Origin: an uncultured Eubacteriales bacterium
GTDB lineage: Bacteria; Bacillota; Clostridia; Christensenellales; Pumilibacteraceae
Direction: 5' to 3'
Assembly (NCBI GenBank): GCA_900553005.1
Contig: USBU01000021.1
Coordinates: 1-11,862, forward strand
Length of the DNA: 11,862 bases
In this document: piece after piece, positions 6,116 through 11,862 of the stretch
Layout of the letters: each line of letters opens with the position of its first letter
Numbering within the stretch: position 1 is the stretch's first letter
Position numbers and translations under genes: made by a program
Notes under the pieces: model-generated
What the model saw: only the letters and a program-made list of their open reading frames with translations
Told to the model about the DNA's origin: nothing
The model's database searches: none

Positions 6116-6484
6116 ATGATACAACCTCAGTCTTATTTAAAGGCCGCGGACAACAGCGGAGCAAAGGAGCTTATGTGTATCCGGGTGCTCGGCGGTTCGT
6201 TCCGTAAAAGCGGCAATATAGGTGACGTCATAGTTGCCTCCGTCAAAAGCGCCACTCCCGGCGGCGCGGTAAAGAAGGGCGACGTCGTCCGCGCGGTTAT
6301 AGTCCGCACTCATCAGGGCATAAATCGCCCCGACGGCTCGCATATCAGATTCGACGATAACGCGGCGGTCATTATCGACAGCCAGAAGCAGCCCAGAGGC
6401 ACGCGTATTTTCGGACCAATCGCAAGAGAGCTTCGCGACAAGGATTATATGAAGATCATATCCTTGGCTCCCGAAGTAATTTAA
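6116..6484 (+). CDS. rplN: 50S ribosomal protein L14 (uL14)
   Basis: L14 lies at the subunit interface and contributes to intersubunit bridges; it is also the docking site for the silencing factor RsfS in many bacteria. The 122-residue length is exactly typical. The sequence begins MIQPQSYLKAADNSGAKELM, keeps CIRVLGG and GDVIVASVKSATPGGAVKKG, and the central signature AVIVRTHQGINRPDGSHIRF is followed by DDNAAVII and the closing GPIARELRDKDYMKIISLAP. AAGGAG (6100-6105), partly within the rpsQ stop region, precedes the start. Confidence 0.99.
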   Translation: MIQPQSYLKAADNSGAKELMCIRVLGGSFRKSGNIGDVIVASVKSATPGGAVKKGDVVRAVIVRTHQGINRPDGSHIRFDDNAAVIIDSQKQPRGTRIFGPIARELRDKDYMKIISLAPEVI

Positions 6485-6500
6485 CCGGAGGGCATGACAT

Positions 6501-7055
6501 ATGGCATTACACGTTAAAAAGGGCGACAACGTACTCGTTCTCGCCGGAAAGGATAAGGGCAAAACCGGTAAGGTTTTGTCGGCCAATCCCAGCAAGCACA
6601 CGGTTGTTGTGGACGGCGTAAATATCGTAACTAAGCACAATAAGCCCCGTTCCGCGCAGGTTCCCGGCGGTATCGAAAAGGTCAACGGCAATATCGATTC
6701 CAGCAATGTGCAGGTAATTTGCCCGGCCTGCGGGAAAGCCACCCGCGTCGCTCACGCGGAAATAGGCGGCAAAAAGACCAGAACCTGTAAAAAATGCGGC
6801 GCGTCGCTCGACACAAAGGCCAAGGCTGAAAAGAAATCGGCCAAAAAGACCGCTAAAACCGCTGAGACGACCGCTGCTGAGGCAACCGCCGAGGAAAAGG
6901 CCGTAAAGAAAACCGCGGCTAAAAAGTCTGCGGCCAAGAAAACCGAAGCGACCGCCGAAAAGAAAACCGCTGCAAAGAAGACTGGCGCCGCTGCGGAAAA
7001 GAAGCCCGCAGCCAAGAAGACCGCGGAGAAGACCGACGCGTCTTCCGAGAATTAA
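6501..7055 (+). CDS. rplX: 50S ribosomal protein L24 (uL24) with long Ala/Lys-rich C-terminal tail
   Basis: L24 is an assembly-initiating large-subunit protein near the tunnel exit. Residues 1-104 are a full normal L24: the KOW motif (HVKKGDNVLVLAGKDKGKTG), the NIVTKHNKPR segment, then a four-cysteine module with CPAC at 74-77 and CKKC at 96-99, which should bind zinc as in other C+ L24 proteins. Residues 105-184 are extra and made almost only of K, A, T and E with scattered S. The tail contains imperfect 13-residue units, for example 143-155, 156-168 and a partial third from 169, each with an AAKKT core. It resembles histone H1-like tails of other bacterial proteins. It is probably disordered and could bind rRNA, but that is inference. 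Frame and stop are intact and rplE starts 12 bases later, so this is not a frameshift. GGAGGG (6487-6492) sets the start. Confidence 0.97.
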   Translation: MALHVKKGDNVLVLAGKDKGKTGKVLSANPSKHTVVVDGVNIVTKHNKPRSAQVPGGIEKVNGNIDSSNVQVICPACGKATRVAHAEIGGKKTRTCKKCGASLDTKAKAEKKSAKKTAKTAETTAAEATAEEKAVKKTAAKKSAAKKTEATAEKKTAAKKTGAAAEKKPAAKKTAEKTDASSEN

Positions 7056-7067
7056 CGGAGGTTTACA

Positions 7068-7658
7068 ATGGCAGAAAAGAAAAATCAGGTTGCAAGCAAG
7101 GCTGCAACCGATTCGGGTAGATATCGTTTGTTCAAATCCTATAAGGAGGAGATCGTTCCCGCTCTCATGAAGGAGCGCGGATACACAAACGTAAACGAGG
7201 TCCCCGCTCTCGAGAAGATTGTCGTCAATATGCGTATGGGCGACATTAAGGATAATTCCAAAAGCGTCAGCGCCGCGATTAAGGAGCTGGAGGCTATATG
7301 CGGACAAAAGGCTCTTGTCACCAAGGCTAAAAAATCAGTAGCTAACTTTAAGCTGCGCGAGGGACAGGCCGTAGGCGCCAAGGTTACCTTAAGAGGTTTG
7401 AGAATGTACGAGTTTTTCGATAAGCTCGTTTCCATAGCGCTTCCTCGCGTCCGCGACTTCCGCGGAATTTCCGGAAAGTCCTTCGACGGACGCGGAAATT
7501 ACGCGCTTGGGGTAAAGGAGCATATCATTTTCCCCGAAGTATCCTACGAGCTGATAGAAAAGGTGCGCGGGTTCGACGTATGTGTCGTTACCACCGCCAA
7601 ATCCGACGATGAAGCCAAAGCACTCCTTGTCAAGCTTGGAATGCCTTTCAAGAACTGA
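7068..7658 (+). CDS. rplE: 50S ribosomal protein L5 (uL5) with N-terminal extension
   Basis: L5 binds 5S rRNA in the central protuberance and contacts P-site tRNA. The 196-residue product exceeds the usual ~179. The canonical body starts near YKEEIVPALMKERGY (residue 25 on), so about 17 residues (beginning MAEKKNQVASKAATD) are extra at the N-terminus. Body landmarks are KSVANFKLREGQAVGAKVTL, RVRDFRGISGKSFDGRGNYA and GVKEHIIFPEVSYE. A conserved NMGVG-type motif reads NMRMGD here. CGGAGG (7056-7061) six bases before the ATG makes the long start the likely true one. The extension is rich in A, K and S like the L24 tail encoded just upstream. Confidence 0.98.
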   Translation: MAEKKNQVASKAATDSGRYRLFKSYKEEIVPALMKERGYTNVNEVPALEKIVVNMRMGDIKDNSKSVSAAIKELEAICGQKALVTKAKKSVANFKLREGQAVGAKVTLRGLRMYEFFDKLVSIALPRVRDFRGISGKSFDGRGNYALGVKEHIIFPEVSYELIEKVRGFDVCVVTTAKSDDEAKALLVKLGMPFKN

Positions 7659-7681
7659 CAGGGAAAAGGAGATAATTTCAA

Positions 7682-7867
7682 ATGGCAAAGAAAGCAATGA
7701 TTAACAAACAGCAGAGAGCGCAGAAGTATTCCACCCGCGAATATACCCGTTGCTCTATATGCGGACGTCCGCATGCTGTACTTCGTAAATACGGTATTTG
7801 CCGTATTTGTTTCAGAGAGCTGGCTTACAAGGGCGAGATTCCCGGCGTAAGAAAGTCCAGCTGGTAA
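7682..7867 (+). CDS. rpsN: 30S ribosomal protein S14, type Z (zinc-binding)
   Basis: S14 is a late-assembly protein of the small-subunit head. The 61-residue product is the short zinc-binding form: it has CSICGRPHAVLRKYGICRIC, giving the CXXC-X12-CXXC ligand set, followed by the strongly conserved FRELAYKGEIPGVRKSSW end. The long E. coli type (about 100 residues) lacks these cysteines. This form (also called rpsZ) is usual in the spc operon of Bacillota, where a zinc-free copy is often found elsewhere under zinc-responsive control; none is visible in this window. AAGGAG (7666-7671) precedes the start. Confidence 0.98.
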   Translation: MAKKAMINKQQRAQKYSTREYTRCSICGRPHAVLRKYGICRICFRELAYKGEIPGVRKSSW

Positions 7868-7879
7868 GAGGAGGACGTT

Positions 7880-8278
7880 ATGGTAGTTACAGATCCTATT
7901 GCAGATTTATTGACAAGAATCAGAAACGCTTTGACCGCAAAGCACGAGACCGTAACAGTTCCCGCTTCCAAAATGAAGAAGGCTATTGCCGACATCCTCG
8001 TTGAAGAGGGATTCGTCAAAAGCGCCGAAATCGTGGAAAACGACGGCAGAAGCGATATAGTGATCGCGCTCAAGTACGGCGCGAAAAACGAGAAGGTTAT
8101 TTCCAATCTTAAGCGTATTTCCAAGCCCGGTCTCAGAGTTTACTGCGGCTACGAGAAGCTTCCTAAAGTTCTCGGCGGATTGGGAATCGCCATCATCTCC
8201 ACCTCGAAGGGCGTAATGACCGACAAGGCGGCAAGAAACAACAAGATCGGCGGCGAAGTTCTCGCCTATGTCTGGTAA
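7880..8278 (+). CDS. rpsH: 30S ribosomal protein S8 (uS8)
   Basis: S8 binds the central domain of 16S rRNA and, in E. coli, represses the spc operon by binding a mimic near rplE. The 132-residue product begins MVVTDPIADLLTRIRNA, contains the N-terminal domain through VKSAEIVENDGRSDIVIALK and the C-terminal RNA-binding segment LGGLGIAIISTSKGVMTDKA, ending GGEVLAYVW as expected. GAGGAGG (7868-7874) sits directly after the rpsN stop. I did not find an obvious copy of the S8-binding helix around the rplX-rplE junction, though I could not test this by covariation. Confidence 0.98.
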   Translation: MVVTDPIADLLTRIRNALTAKHETVTVPASKMKKAIADILVEEGFVKSAEIVENDGRSDIVIALKYGAKNEKVISNLKRISKPGLRVYCGYEKLPKVLGGLGIAIISTSKGVMTDKAARNNKIGGEVLAYVW

Positions 8279-8290
8279 CGGGAGGCTGAT

Positions 8291-8833
8291 ATGTCAAGAA
8301 TAGGCAGATTACACATCGCAGTACCCGCCGGAGTTACCGTCGAGTACAATAATCAGGTCGTTACCGTCAAGGGCCCTAAGGGTACGCTTACGCAGCATAT
8401 CGATTCTAAGAACATAAATGTCGAGATCGACGGCGCGGAAGTTAAGGTGACAAGAAGCAATGAGGAAAAGGAAACCAAGGCCATGCACGGTCTTTACCGT
8501 ATGCTTATCGCCAATATGGTGGCGGGCGTAGTCACTCCTTTTTCAAAGACGCTCGTTATCGCGGGCGTCGGCTACAAGGCTTCCGTTGCCGGCAATAAGC
8601 TCACCATGAGCTTAGGTCTTTCGCATCCCGTTGATTACGTCGTTCCGGAAGGAATTACCATTACCTGTCCGGACGCAAATACCATAGTGGTTTCCGGCAT
8701 AAGCAAGGAGCGCGTCGGTCAGGTTGCGGCGACGATTAAGTCAAAGCGCCCCGTAGAGCCTTATCACAATTACGGCATCCATTATTCGGACGAGGTACTT
8801 GTGAAGAAAGAGGGCAAGACCGCAGGTAAATAG
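8291..8833 (+). CDS. rplF: 50S ribosomal protein L6 (uL6)
   Basis: L6 is located at the base of the L7/L12 stalk near the factor-binding site. The 180-residue product has the standard two-fold repeated alpha/beta layout. The first domain begins MSRIGRLHIAVPAGVTVEYN and includes VTVKGPKGTL. The second contains VIAGVGYKASVAGNKLTMSL, then LSHPVDYVVPEGI, and ends with the C-terminal signature KSKRPVEPYHNYGIHYSDEV. Family starts often read MSRIGKLPI, so this N-terminus is normal. GGGAGG (8280-8285) precedes the start at 12 bases after rpsH. Confidence 0.98.
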   Translation: MSRIGRLHIAVPAGVTVEYNNQVVTVKGPKGTLTQHIDSKNINVEIDGAEVKVTRSNEEKETKAMHGLYRMLIANMVAGVVTPFSKTLVIAGVGYKASVAGNKLTMSLGLSHPVDYVVPEGITITCPDANTIVVSGISKERVGQVAATIKSKRPVEPYHNYGIHYSDEVLVKKEGKTAGK

Positions 8834-8848
8834 GAGAGCAGATAGATT

Positions 8849-9211
8849 ATGATAAATAAAGCTAATAAAAACGCCGTAAGAAGCAAAAGACATCTCCGCG
8901 TCCGCAACAAGGTTTCGGGTACGGCAGACGTCCCCCGTCTTAACGTTTATCGTTCGACAAGCCACATCTACGCTCAGATAATAGACGACGTAAAGGGCAA
9001 CACGTTGGTTTCTTCCTCCACCATAGCCAAGGGAGTTAACGTCGAAGGTCTGACCAAGACTCAGGCGTCGGAGGCAGTGGGTAAGGATATAGCCAAAAAG
9101 GCGCTCGAAAAGGGCATTACCGCTGTTGTTTTCGACAGAGGCGGTTACCTTTATACGGGCCGCGTAAAGGCGCTTGCGGATGCCGCAAGAGAAGCCGGAC
9201 TTAAATTCTAA
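8849..9211 (+). CDS. rplR: 50S ribosomal protein L18 (uL18)
   Basis: L18 binds 5S rRNA with L5 and helps fix it into the large subunit. The 120-residue product is of family length. It has the basic N-terminal arm (NKNAVRSKRHLRVRNKVSG), the RLNVYRSTSHIYAQIIDD strand set, and the C-terminal VVFDRGGYLYTGRVKALADA signature. The GGAG ribosome binding site at 8833-8836 is about 12 bases from the ATG, a longer spacing than for most genes here. The TAA stop (9209-9211) overlaps the ribosome binding site of rpsE. Confidence 0.98.
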   Translation: MINKANKNAVRSKRHLRVRNKVSGTADVPRLNVYRSTSHIYAQIIDDVKGNTLVSSSTIAKGVNVEGLTKTQASEAVGKDIAKKALEKGITAVVFDRGGYLYTGRVKALADAAREAGLKF

Positions 9212-9221
9212 GGAGGGTATC

Positions 9222-9734
9222 ATGGCAAGAAGAGAACGTGAAGAAGTTAAGCCGGATGACGGTTTTTCCAGCAAGCTTGTTGCGGTCAACCGCATCACTA
9301 AGGTCGTCAAGGGCGGCAGAAATATGCGTTTTTCGGCGCTTGTGGTCGTAGGCGACGGCAAGGGCAGCGTGGGTATCGGCACCGGCAAGGCGGCCGAGGT
9401 TCCCGAGGCAATTAAAAAGGCGGAGCTTTTGGCTCGCCGCAGCCTTATCAACGTAGCTATGTCCGGTTCAACCATTCCGCACGAAACGATCGGCGTGTTC
9501 GGCAAGGGCAGCGTATTGCTTAAGCCCGCGCCCGAAGGCACCGGCGTTATTGCGGGCAGCTCTGTCCGCGCGGTGGTAGAGCTTGCCGGCATCAAGAATA
9601 TTACCACTAAGGCTTACGGTTCCCGTAATCCGATCAACTGCGTAAAGGCTACTCTTGAGGGACTTAAAAATCTTCGCACGCCCGAGCAGGTTGCGGCGCT
9701 GCGCGGCAAGACCGTAGAAGAGATTTTAGGGTAG
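9222..9734 (+). CDS. rpsE: 30S ribosomal protein S5 (uS5)
   Basis: S5 affects translational fidelity and forms part of the mRNA entry channel with S3 and S4. The 170-residue product has the double-stranded-RNA-binding-like N-terminal domain with NRITKVVKGGRNMRFSALVV and GDGKGSVGIGTGKAAEVPEA, where spectinomycin-resistance changes map in other species, and the C-terminal domain with GIKNITTKAYGSRNPINCVK. The frame is open back to an ATG at 9174 within rplR, but AGGAGGG (9211-9217) is well placed only for 9222, and the family begins MARR-E-like at that point. Confidence 0.98.
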   Translation: MARREREEVKPDDGFSSKLVAVNRITKVVKGGRNMRFSALVVVGDGKGSVGIGTGKAAEVPEAIKKAELLARRSLINVAMSGSTIPHETIGVFGKGSVLLKPAPEGTGVIAGSSVRAVVELAGIKNITTKAYGSRNPINCVKATLEGLKNLRTPEQVAALRGKTVEEILG

Positions 9735-9741
9735 GTGAGTT

Positions 9742-9948
9742 ATGGCAAAGAAAAAAGAAACAACCGCAAAAATAAAGGTTACGCTTATCAAAAGCACAAT
9801 AGGCTGCCTTGATAAGCAGAAGAAAACCGTTCAGGCTTTGGGCCTTAAGAAAATAGGCTCCAGCGCGGTGCACAACGACAACGAGGCCGTTCGCGGAATG
9901 GTTTTTGTCGTAAAGCATCTCGTTAAGGTCGAACCCGTGGAGGCATAA
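9742..9948 (+). CDS. rpmD: 50S ribosomal protein L30 (uL30)
   Basis: L30 is a small large-subunit protein present in many but not all bacteria. The 68-residue product is slightly longer than the usual ~60 because of a basic lead (MAKKKETTAK). The body IKVTLIKSTIGCLDKQKKTV then QALGLKKIGSSAVHNDNEAV and the closing strand VFVVKHLVKVE match the family. The ribosome binding site is weaker than elsewhere in the operon (AGGTGAG, 9733-9739, overlapping the rpsE stop), with very short spacing, so its translation probably depends on coupling to rpsE. Confidence 0.97.
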   Translation: MAKKKETTAKIKVTLIKSTIGCLDKQKKTVQALGLKKIGSSAVHNDNEAVRGMVFVVKHLVKVEPVEA

Positions 9949-9950
9949 TT

Positions 9951-10394
9951 ATGAAGATTCATGAGATTAGTCCTGCCCCTAATTCAAAAAAGGCAGCAAG
10001 GCGTCTCGGCCGCGGCATCGGCAGCGGTCTGGGCAAAACCAGCGGTAAGGGTCATAAAGGTCAGTGGGCAAGAAGCGGCGGCGGAGTCCGTATCGGATTC
10101 GAAGGCGGCCAGATGCCCTTGGCCAGAAGACTTCCCAAAACCGGTTTTGACAACGCTTGGAAAAAGGTTTACTCAATTGTAAATCTCAGACAGCTTGAAG
10201 CCTTTGAGGACGGAGCGGTCGTAACTGCCGAGCTTTTACTCGAAAGCGGTATTTTAAGCAAAATCGAGCCTTACGGCGTAAAGATTTTAGGAAACGGAGA
10301 GCTTACCAAAAAGCTTACCGTCAAGGCGAACAAATTTTCTTCATCGGCTGTTGAAAAAATCGAGAAGATCGGTGGCAAAGTAGAGGTGTTATAA
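9951..10394 (+). CDS. rplO: 50S ribosomal protein L15 (uL15)
   Basis: L15 is a late-acting assembly protein that connects several 23S rRNA domains. The 147-residue product opens MKIHEISPAPNSKKAARRLG and has the glycine-rich extended arm RGIGSGLGKTSGKGHKGQWA with RSGGGVRIGFEGGQMPLARR, then the globular domain ending FSSSAVEKIEKIGGKVEVL. GGAGG (9939-9943) lies inside the end of rpmD, and two bases separate the genes. The TAA stop shares its last A with the ATG of secY, tying ribosomal protein output to translocon synthesis. Confidence 0.98.
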   Translation: MKIHEISPAPNSKKAARRLGRGIGSGLGKTSGKGHKGQWARSGGGVRIGFEGGQMPLARRLPKTGFDNAWKKVYSIVNLRQLEAFEDGAVVTAELLLESGILSKIEPYGVKILGNGELTKKLTVKANKFSSSAVEKIEKIGGKVEVL

Positions 10395-11695
10395 TGTTTC
10401 ATACATTGGTAAATGCTTTCAAGAACAAGGACGTCAGAAAAAAGCTGCTGATTACGCTTGCGCTGCTTTTCATCTATCGTATCGGCTGCTGGCTTCCCGT
10501 GCCGGGCATCAGCGCTGCGGTCAATAAGACCGTAACCGGCGAAGATTCGCTTCTGTCGCTGCTGTCTTCCATTACGGGCGGCGCGCTTGCTAACGGCGCG
10601 TTCCTCGCAATAGGCATTTCCCCGTACATTAACGCTTCTATTATTATTCAGCTTCTTACCGTCGCAATTCCCTCTTTGGAAAGACTTTCAAAGCAGGGCG
10701 GCGAAGGCAGAAAAAAATTAAACAAAATCACAAGATTCGTCACATTATTTTTGGCAATCGCTCAGGCTATCGCCATAACCATAAGCTGGGCTAACCAGGA
10801 CGGCCTTGAGACCGGCATTTTCAGAGGTCTTCTTACACAAGAATGGATGATCGGCATCTTTGTTGCGGTCATGTTGGTTGCCGGCTCTATGTTCACGCTC
10901 TGGCTGGGAGAGCTTATTACCGAAAACGGTATGGGCAACGGAATATCTCTGCTCATCTTCGTAGGTATTCTTTCCAGCGCCGGGCTTGCGATTGTAGCTA
11001 AATTCGGAGAGGCTTTCGGCGGCAGCGATACCGCTATCTGGGAGCTGCTCGGATTCCTTTTAATGGTTATCCTTGTATTCGGACTCATCGTTTTCGTCGA
11101 TCTGGCCGAGCGTAAGATACCTATTCAGTATGCTAAGCAGATTAAAGGCAGAAAGCAGTACGGCGGACAGAGCACTTATATACCGCTCAAGGTCAACGCC
11201 AGCGGAGTTCTTCCCATCATCTTCGCAACGGCCATCATCACGTTCCCTCAGCTTATCTGTCAGATGTTCTGGCCCAATACCCCGTTTTATCAGTGGTGGT
11301 TGACATGGCTTGGCGCGGGAACGCCGATTTACAGCGTCGTCGTCGGACTTTTGATTCTTTTCTTCTGTTACTTCTATGCGCAGATTCAGTTCAATCCGGA
11401 AGAGGTTTCAAGAAACATTCAGCAGTACGGCGGGTTTATCCCCGGTATCAGACCGGGAAAGCCGACTTACGAGTATCTGGTCAGGATTTCTAAGAGAATC
11501 ACGCTTTTCGGCGCTATATATCTTGCGTTTATCGCGATAGTGCCTTCGCTGATATTCTCGCTTGTGCTTGACAGTACGCTGGTCAACGCTCTCAGCGCTA
11601 CCGGTATGCTGATAGTTGTTTCCGTGGCTTTGGAGTTCGACAAACAGCTTGAAAGCCAGCTTATGATGAAGCATTACAAGGGATTCTTAAAATAA
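10394..11695 (+). CDS. secY: Protein translocase channel subunit SecY
   Basis: SecY forms the membrane channel through which SecA and the ribosome export or insert proteins. The 433-residue product is full length with ten predicted membrane segments. Visible landmarks are the cytosolic N-terminus and first segment (about 18-34), the plug region after VPGIS, GISPYINASIIIQLLTV at 74-90 in the second segment, the cytosolic loop with LAERKIPIQYAKQIKGRKQY (237-256), GVLPIIFA (271-278) in the seventh, and the SecA/ribosome-contacting loop NPEEVSRNIQQYGGFIPGIR (334-353) with the conserved arginine of GIRPG. It ends in a short cytosolic tail. AGAGGTG (10382-10388) lies in rplO, and the start overlaps the rplO stop by one base. 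This is the normal place for secY at the end of the spc gene block. Confidence 0.99.
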   Translation: MFHTLVNAFKNKDVRKKLLITLALLFIYRIGCWLPVPGISAAVNKTVTGEDSLLSLLSSITGGALANGAFLAIGISPYINASIIIQLLTVAIPSLERLSKQGGEGRKKLNKITRFVTLFLAIAQAIAITISWANQDGLETGIFRGLLTQEWMIGIFVAVMLVAGSMFTLWLGELITENGMGNGISLLIFVGILSSAGLAIVAKFGEAFGGSDTAIWELLGFLLMVILVFGLIVFVDLAERKIPIQYAKQIKGRKQYGGQSTYIPLKVNASGVLPIIFATAIITFPQLICQMFWPNTPFYQWWLTWLGAGTPIYSVVVGLLILFFCYFYAQIQFNPEEVSRNIQQYGGFIPGIRPGKPTYEYLVRISKRITLFGAIYLAFIAIVPSLIFSLVLDSTLVNALSATGMLIVVSVALEFDKQLESQLMMKHYKGFLK

Positions 11696-11712
11696 AGATT
11701 TATATCGTCGCG

Positions 11713-11746
11713 GCCGCGTTTCCCTATAAAATCAAGGAAATGCGGC
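11713..11746 (+). other. Stem-loop between secY and adk
   Basis: Within the 76-base gap between secY and adk, bases 11713-11723 pair with 11736-11746 to give 11 base pairs (one G-U), extendable by a second G-U, around a 12-base A/T-rich loop (11724-11735). The sequence after it is TTGCGGGCGAAAAAAGG, with no U-tract, so it is not a standard intrinsic terminator. Likely roles are mRNA processing, 3' end protection of the upstream segment, or partial attenuation; which one is unknown. Confidence 0.65.
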
Positions 11747-11771
11747 TTGCGGGCGAAAAAAGGAAGCGAGC

Positions 11772-11813
11772 ATGAATTTGATTTTATTGGGCGCGCCGGG
11801 CGCAGGCAAGGGT
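11772..11813 (+). CDS. adk: Adenylate kinase, N-terminal fragment (cut by adapter)
   Basis: Only 14 genomic codons remain: MNLILLGAPGAGKG. This is the start of the adenylate kinase P-loop (G-x-x-G-x-G-K-G-T), with the final threonine lost at the adapter junction. The enzyme interconverts ATP plus AMP with two ADP in the cytosol. Position directly after secY is the usual one in Bacillota, which supports the call despite the short length. An AGGAAG site at 11761-11766 lies five bases upstream. The following codons in the window are adapter and carry no information about the protein. Confidence 0.93.
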
Positions 11814-11862
11814 CTGTCTCTTATACACATCTCCGAGCCCACGAGACGGAGCTACATCTCGT
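11814..11862 (-). other. Illumina Nextera P7-side adapter, reverse orientation (artefact)
   Basis: This is the reverse complement of bases 2-50: the Tn5 mosaic end (CTGTCTCTTATACACATCT), the read-2 overhang, the index as GGAGCTAC, and seven bases of P7. Genomic sequence ends at 11813. Together with the first 50 bases it gives the window a false 49-base terminal inverted repeat. Confidence 0.98.

Noticed and set aside
6813..7055. L24 tail as a frameshift or a fused separate gene
   Set aside because: The tail is in the same frame, has no internal start with a ribosome binding site, keeps even K/A/T/E composition to the stop, and the next gene starts normally 12 bases later.
6507..7307. Long antisense open frame over rplX and rplE, and others such as 8741-9607 on the - strand
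   Set aside because: They lie wholly opposite well-identified ribosomal genes, have no ribosome binding site or recognisable product, and their length follows from the codon bias of the sense genes.
9174..9221. Longer S5 start at 9174 inside rplR
   Set aside because: AGGAGGG at 9211-9217 is placed for 9222, and the family N-terminus begins there.
1..11862. 49-base terminal inverted repeats suggesting a linear mobile element or phage
   Set aside because: The repeats are Nextera adapter with an index, and the content between them is ordinary chromosomal housekeeping genes.

Overview
The window is a stretch of bacterial chromosome carrying the S10-spc ribosomal protein supercluster: 21 complete ribosomal protein genes in a row, then secY, then the first codons of adk. 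The gene order, a zinc-binding type-Z S14, a four-cysteine L24, adk directly after secY, strong GGAGG-type ribosome binding sites before nearly every gene, and the protein sequences point to a Bacillota bacterium, most likely an uncultured member of the class Clostridia. I cannot place it more finely from sequence alone.

Both ends are library artefact, not genome. Bases 1-50 and 11814-11862 are the same Illumina Nextera P7-side adapter (end of P7, an 8-base index, transposase sequence) in opposite orientation. Genomic sequence therefore runs from 51 to 11813. The adapter cuts the first gene at its 5' end, giving it a false start codon, and cuts adk after 14 codons.

Layout. 51-512: 3' part of an uncharacterised protein with a probable Myb/SANT-like helical repeat, followed by an intrinsic terminator at 544-577. 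578-818: non-coding, with short palindromes and an A/T-rich block that fits an UP element. 819-847: a perfect-consensus sigma-A promoter. About 854-1076: a leader of roughly 220 nt that can fold into a multibranched structure. 1077-10394: rpsJ, rplC, rplD, rplW, rplB, rpsS, rplV, rpsC, rplP, rpmC, rpsQ, rplN, rplX, rplE, rpsN (type Z), rpsH, rplF, rplR, rpsE, rpmD, rplO. 10394-11695: secY. 11696-11771: a gap holding a strong stem-loop. 11772-11813: adk start.

All genes lie on the + strand with gaps of at most 23 bases between rpsJ and secY, and three pairs overlap. I see no convincing promoter or terminator after 854. The simplest reading is one long transcript from the promoter at 819-847 that sets the supply of large- and small-subunit proteins, the translocon channel SecY and adenylate kinase. 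The parts that are not routine are the structured leader, an alanine/lysine-rich repetitive tail of about 80 residues on L24, a 17-residue N-terminal extension on the neighbouring L5, the secY-adk hairpin, and the uncharacterised upstream gene. I did not find a new defence, mobile or biosynthetic system here.
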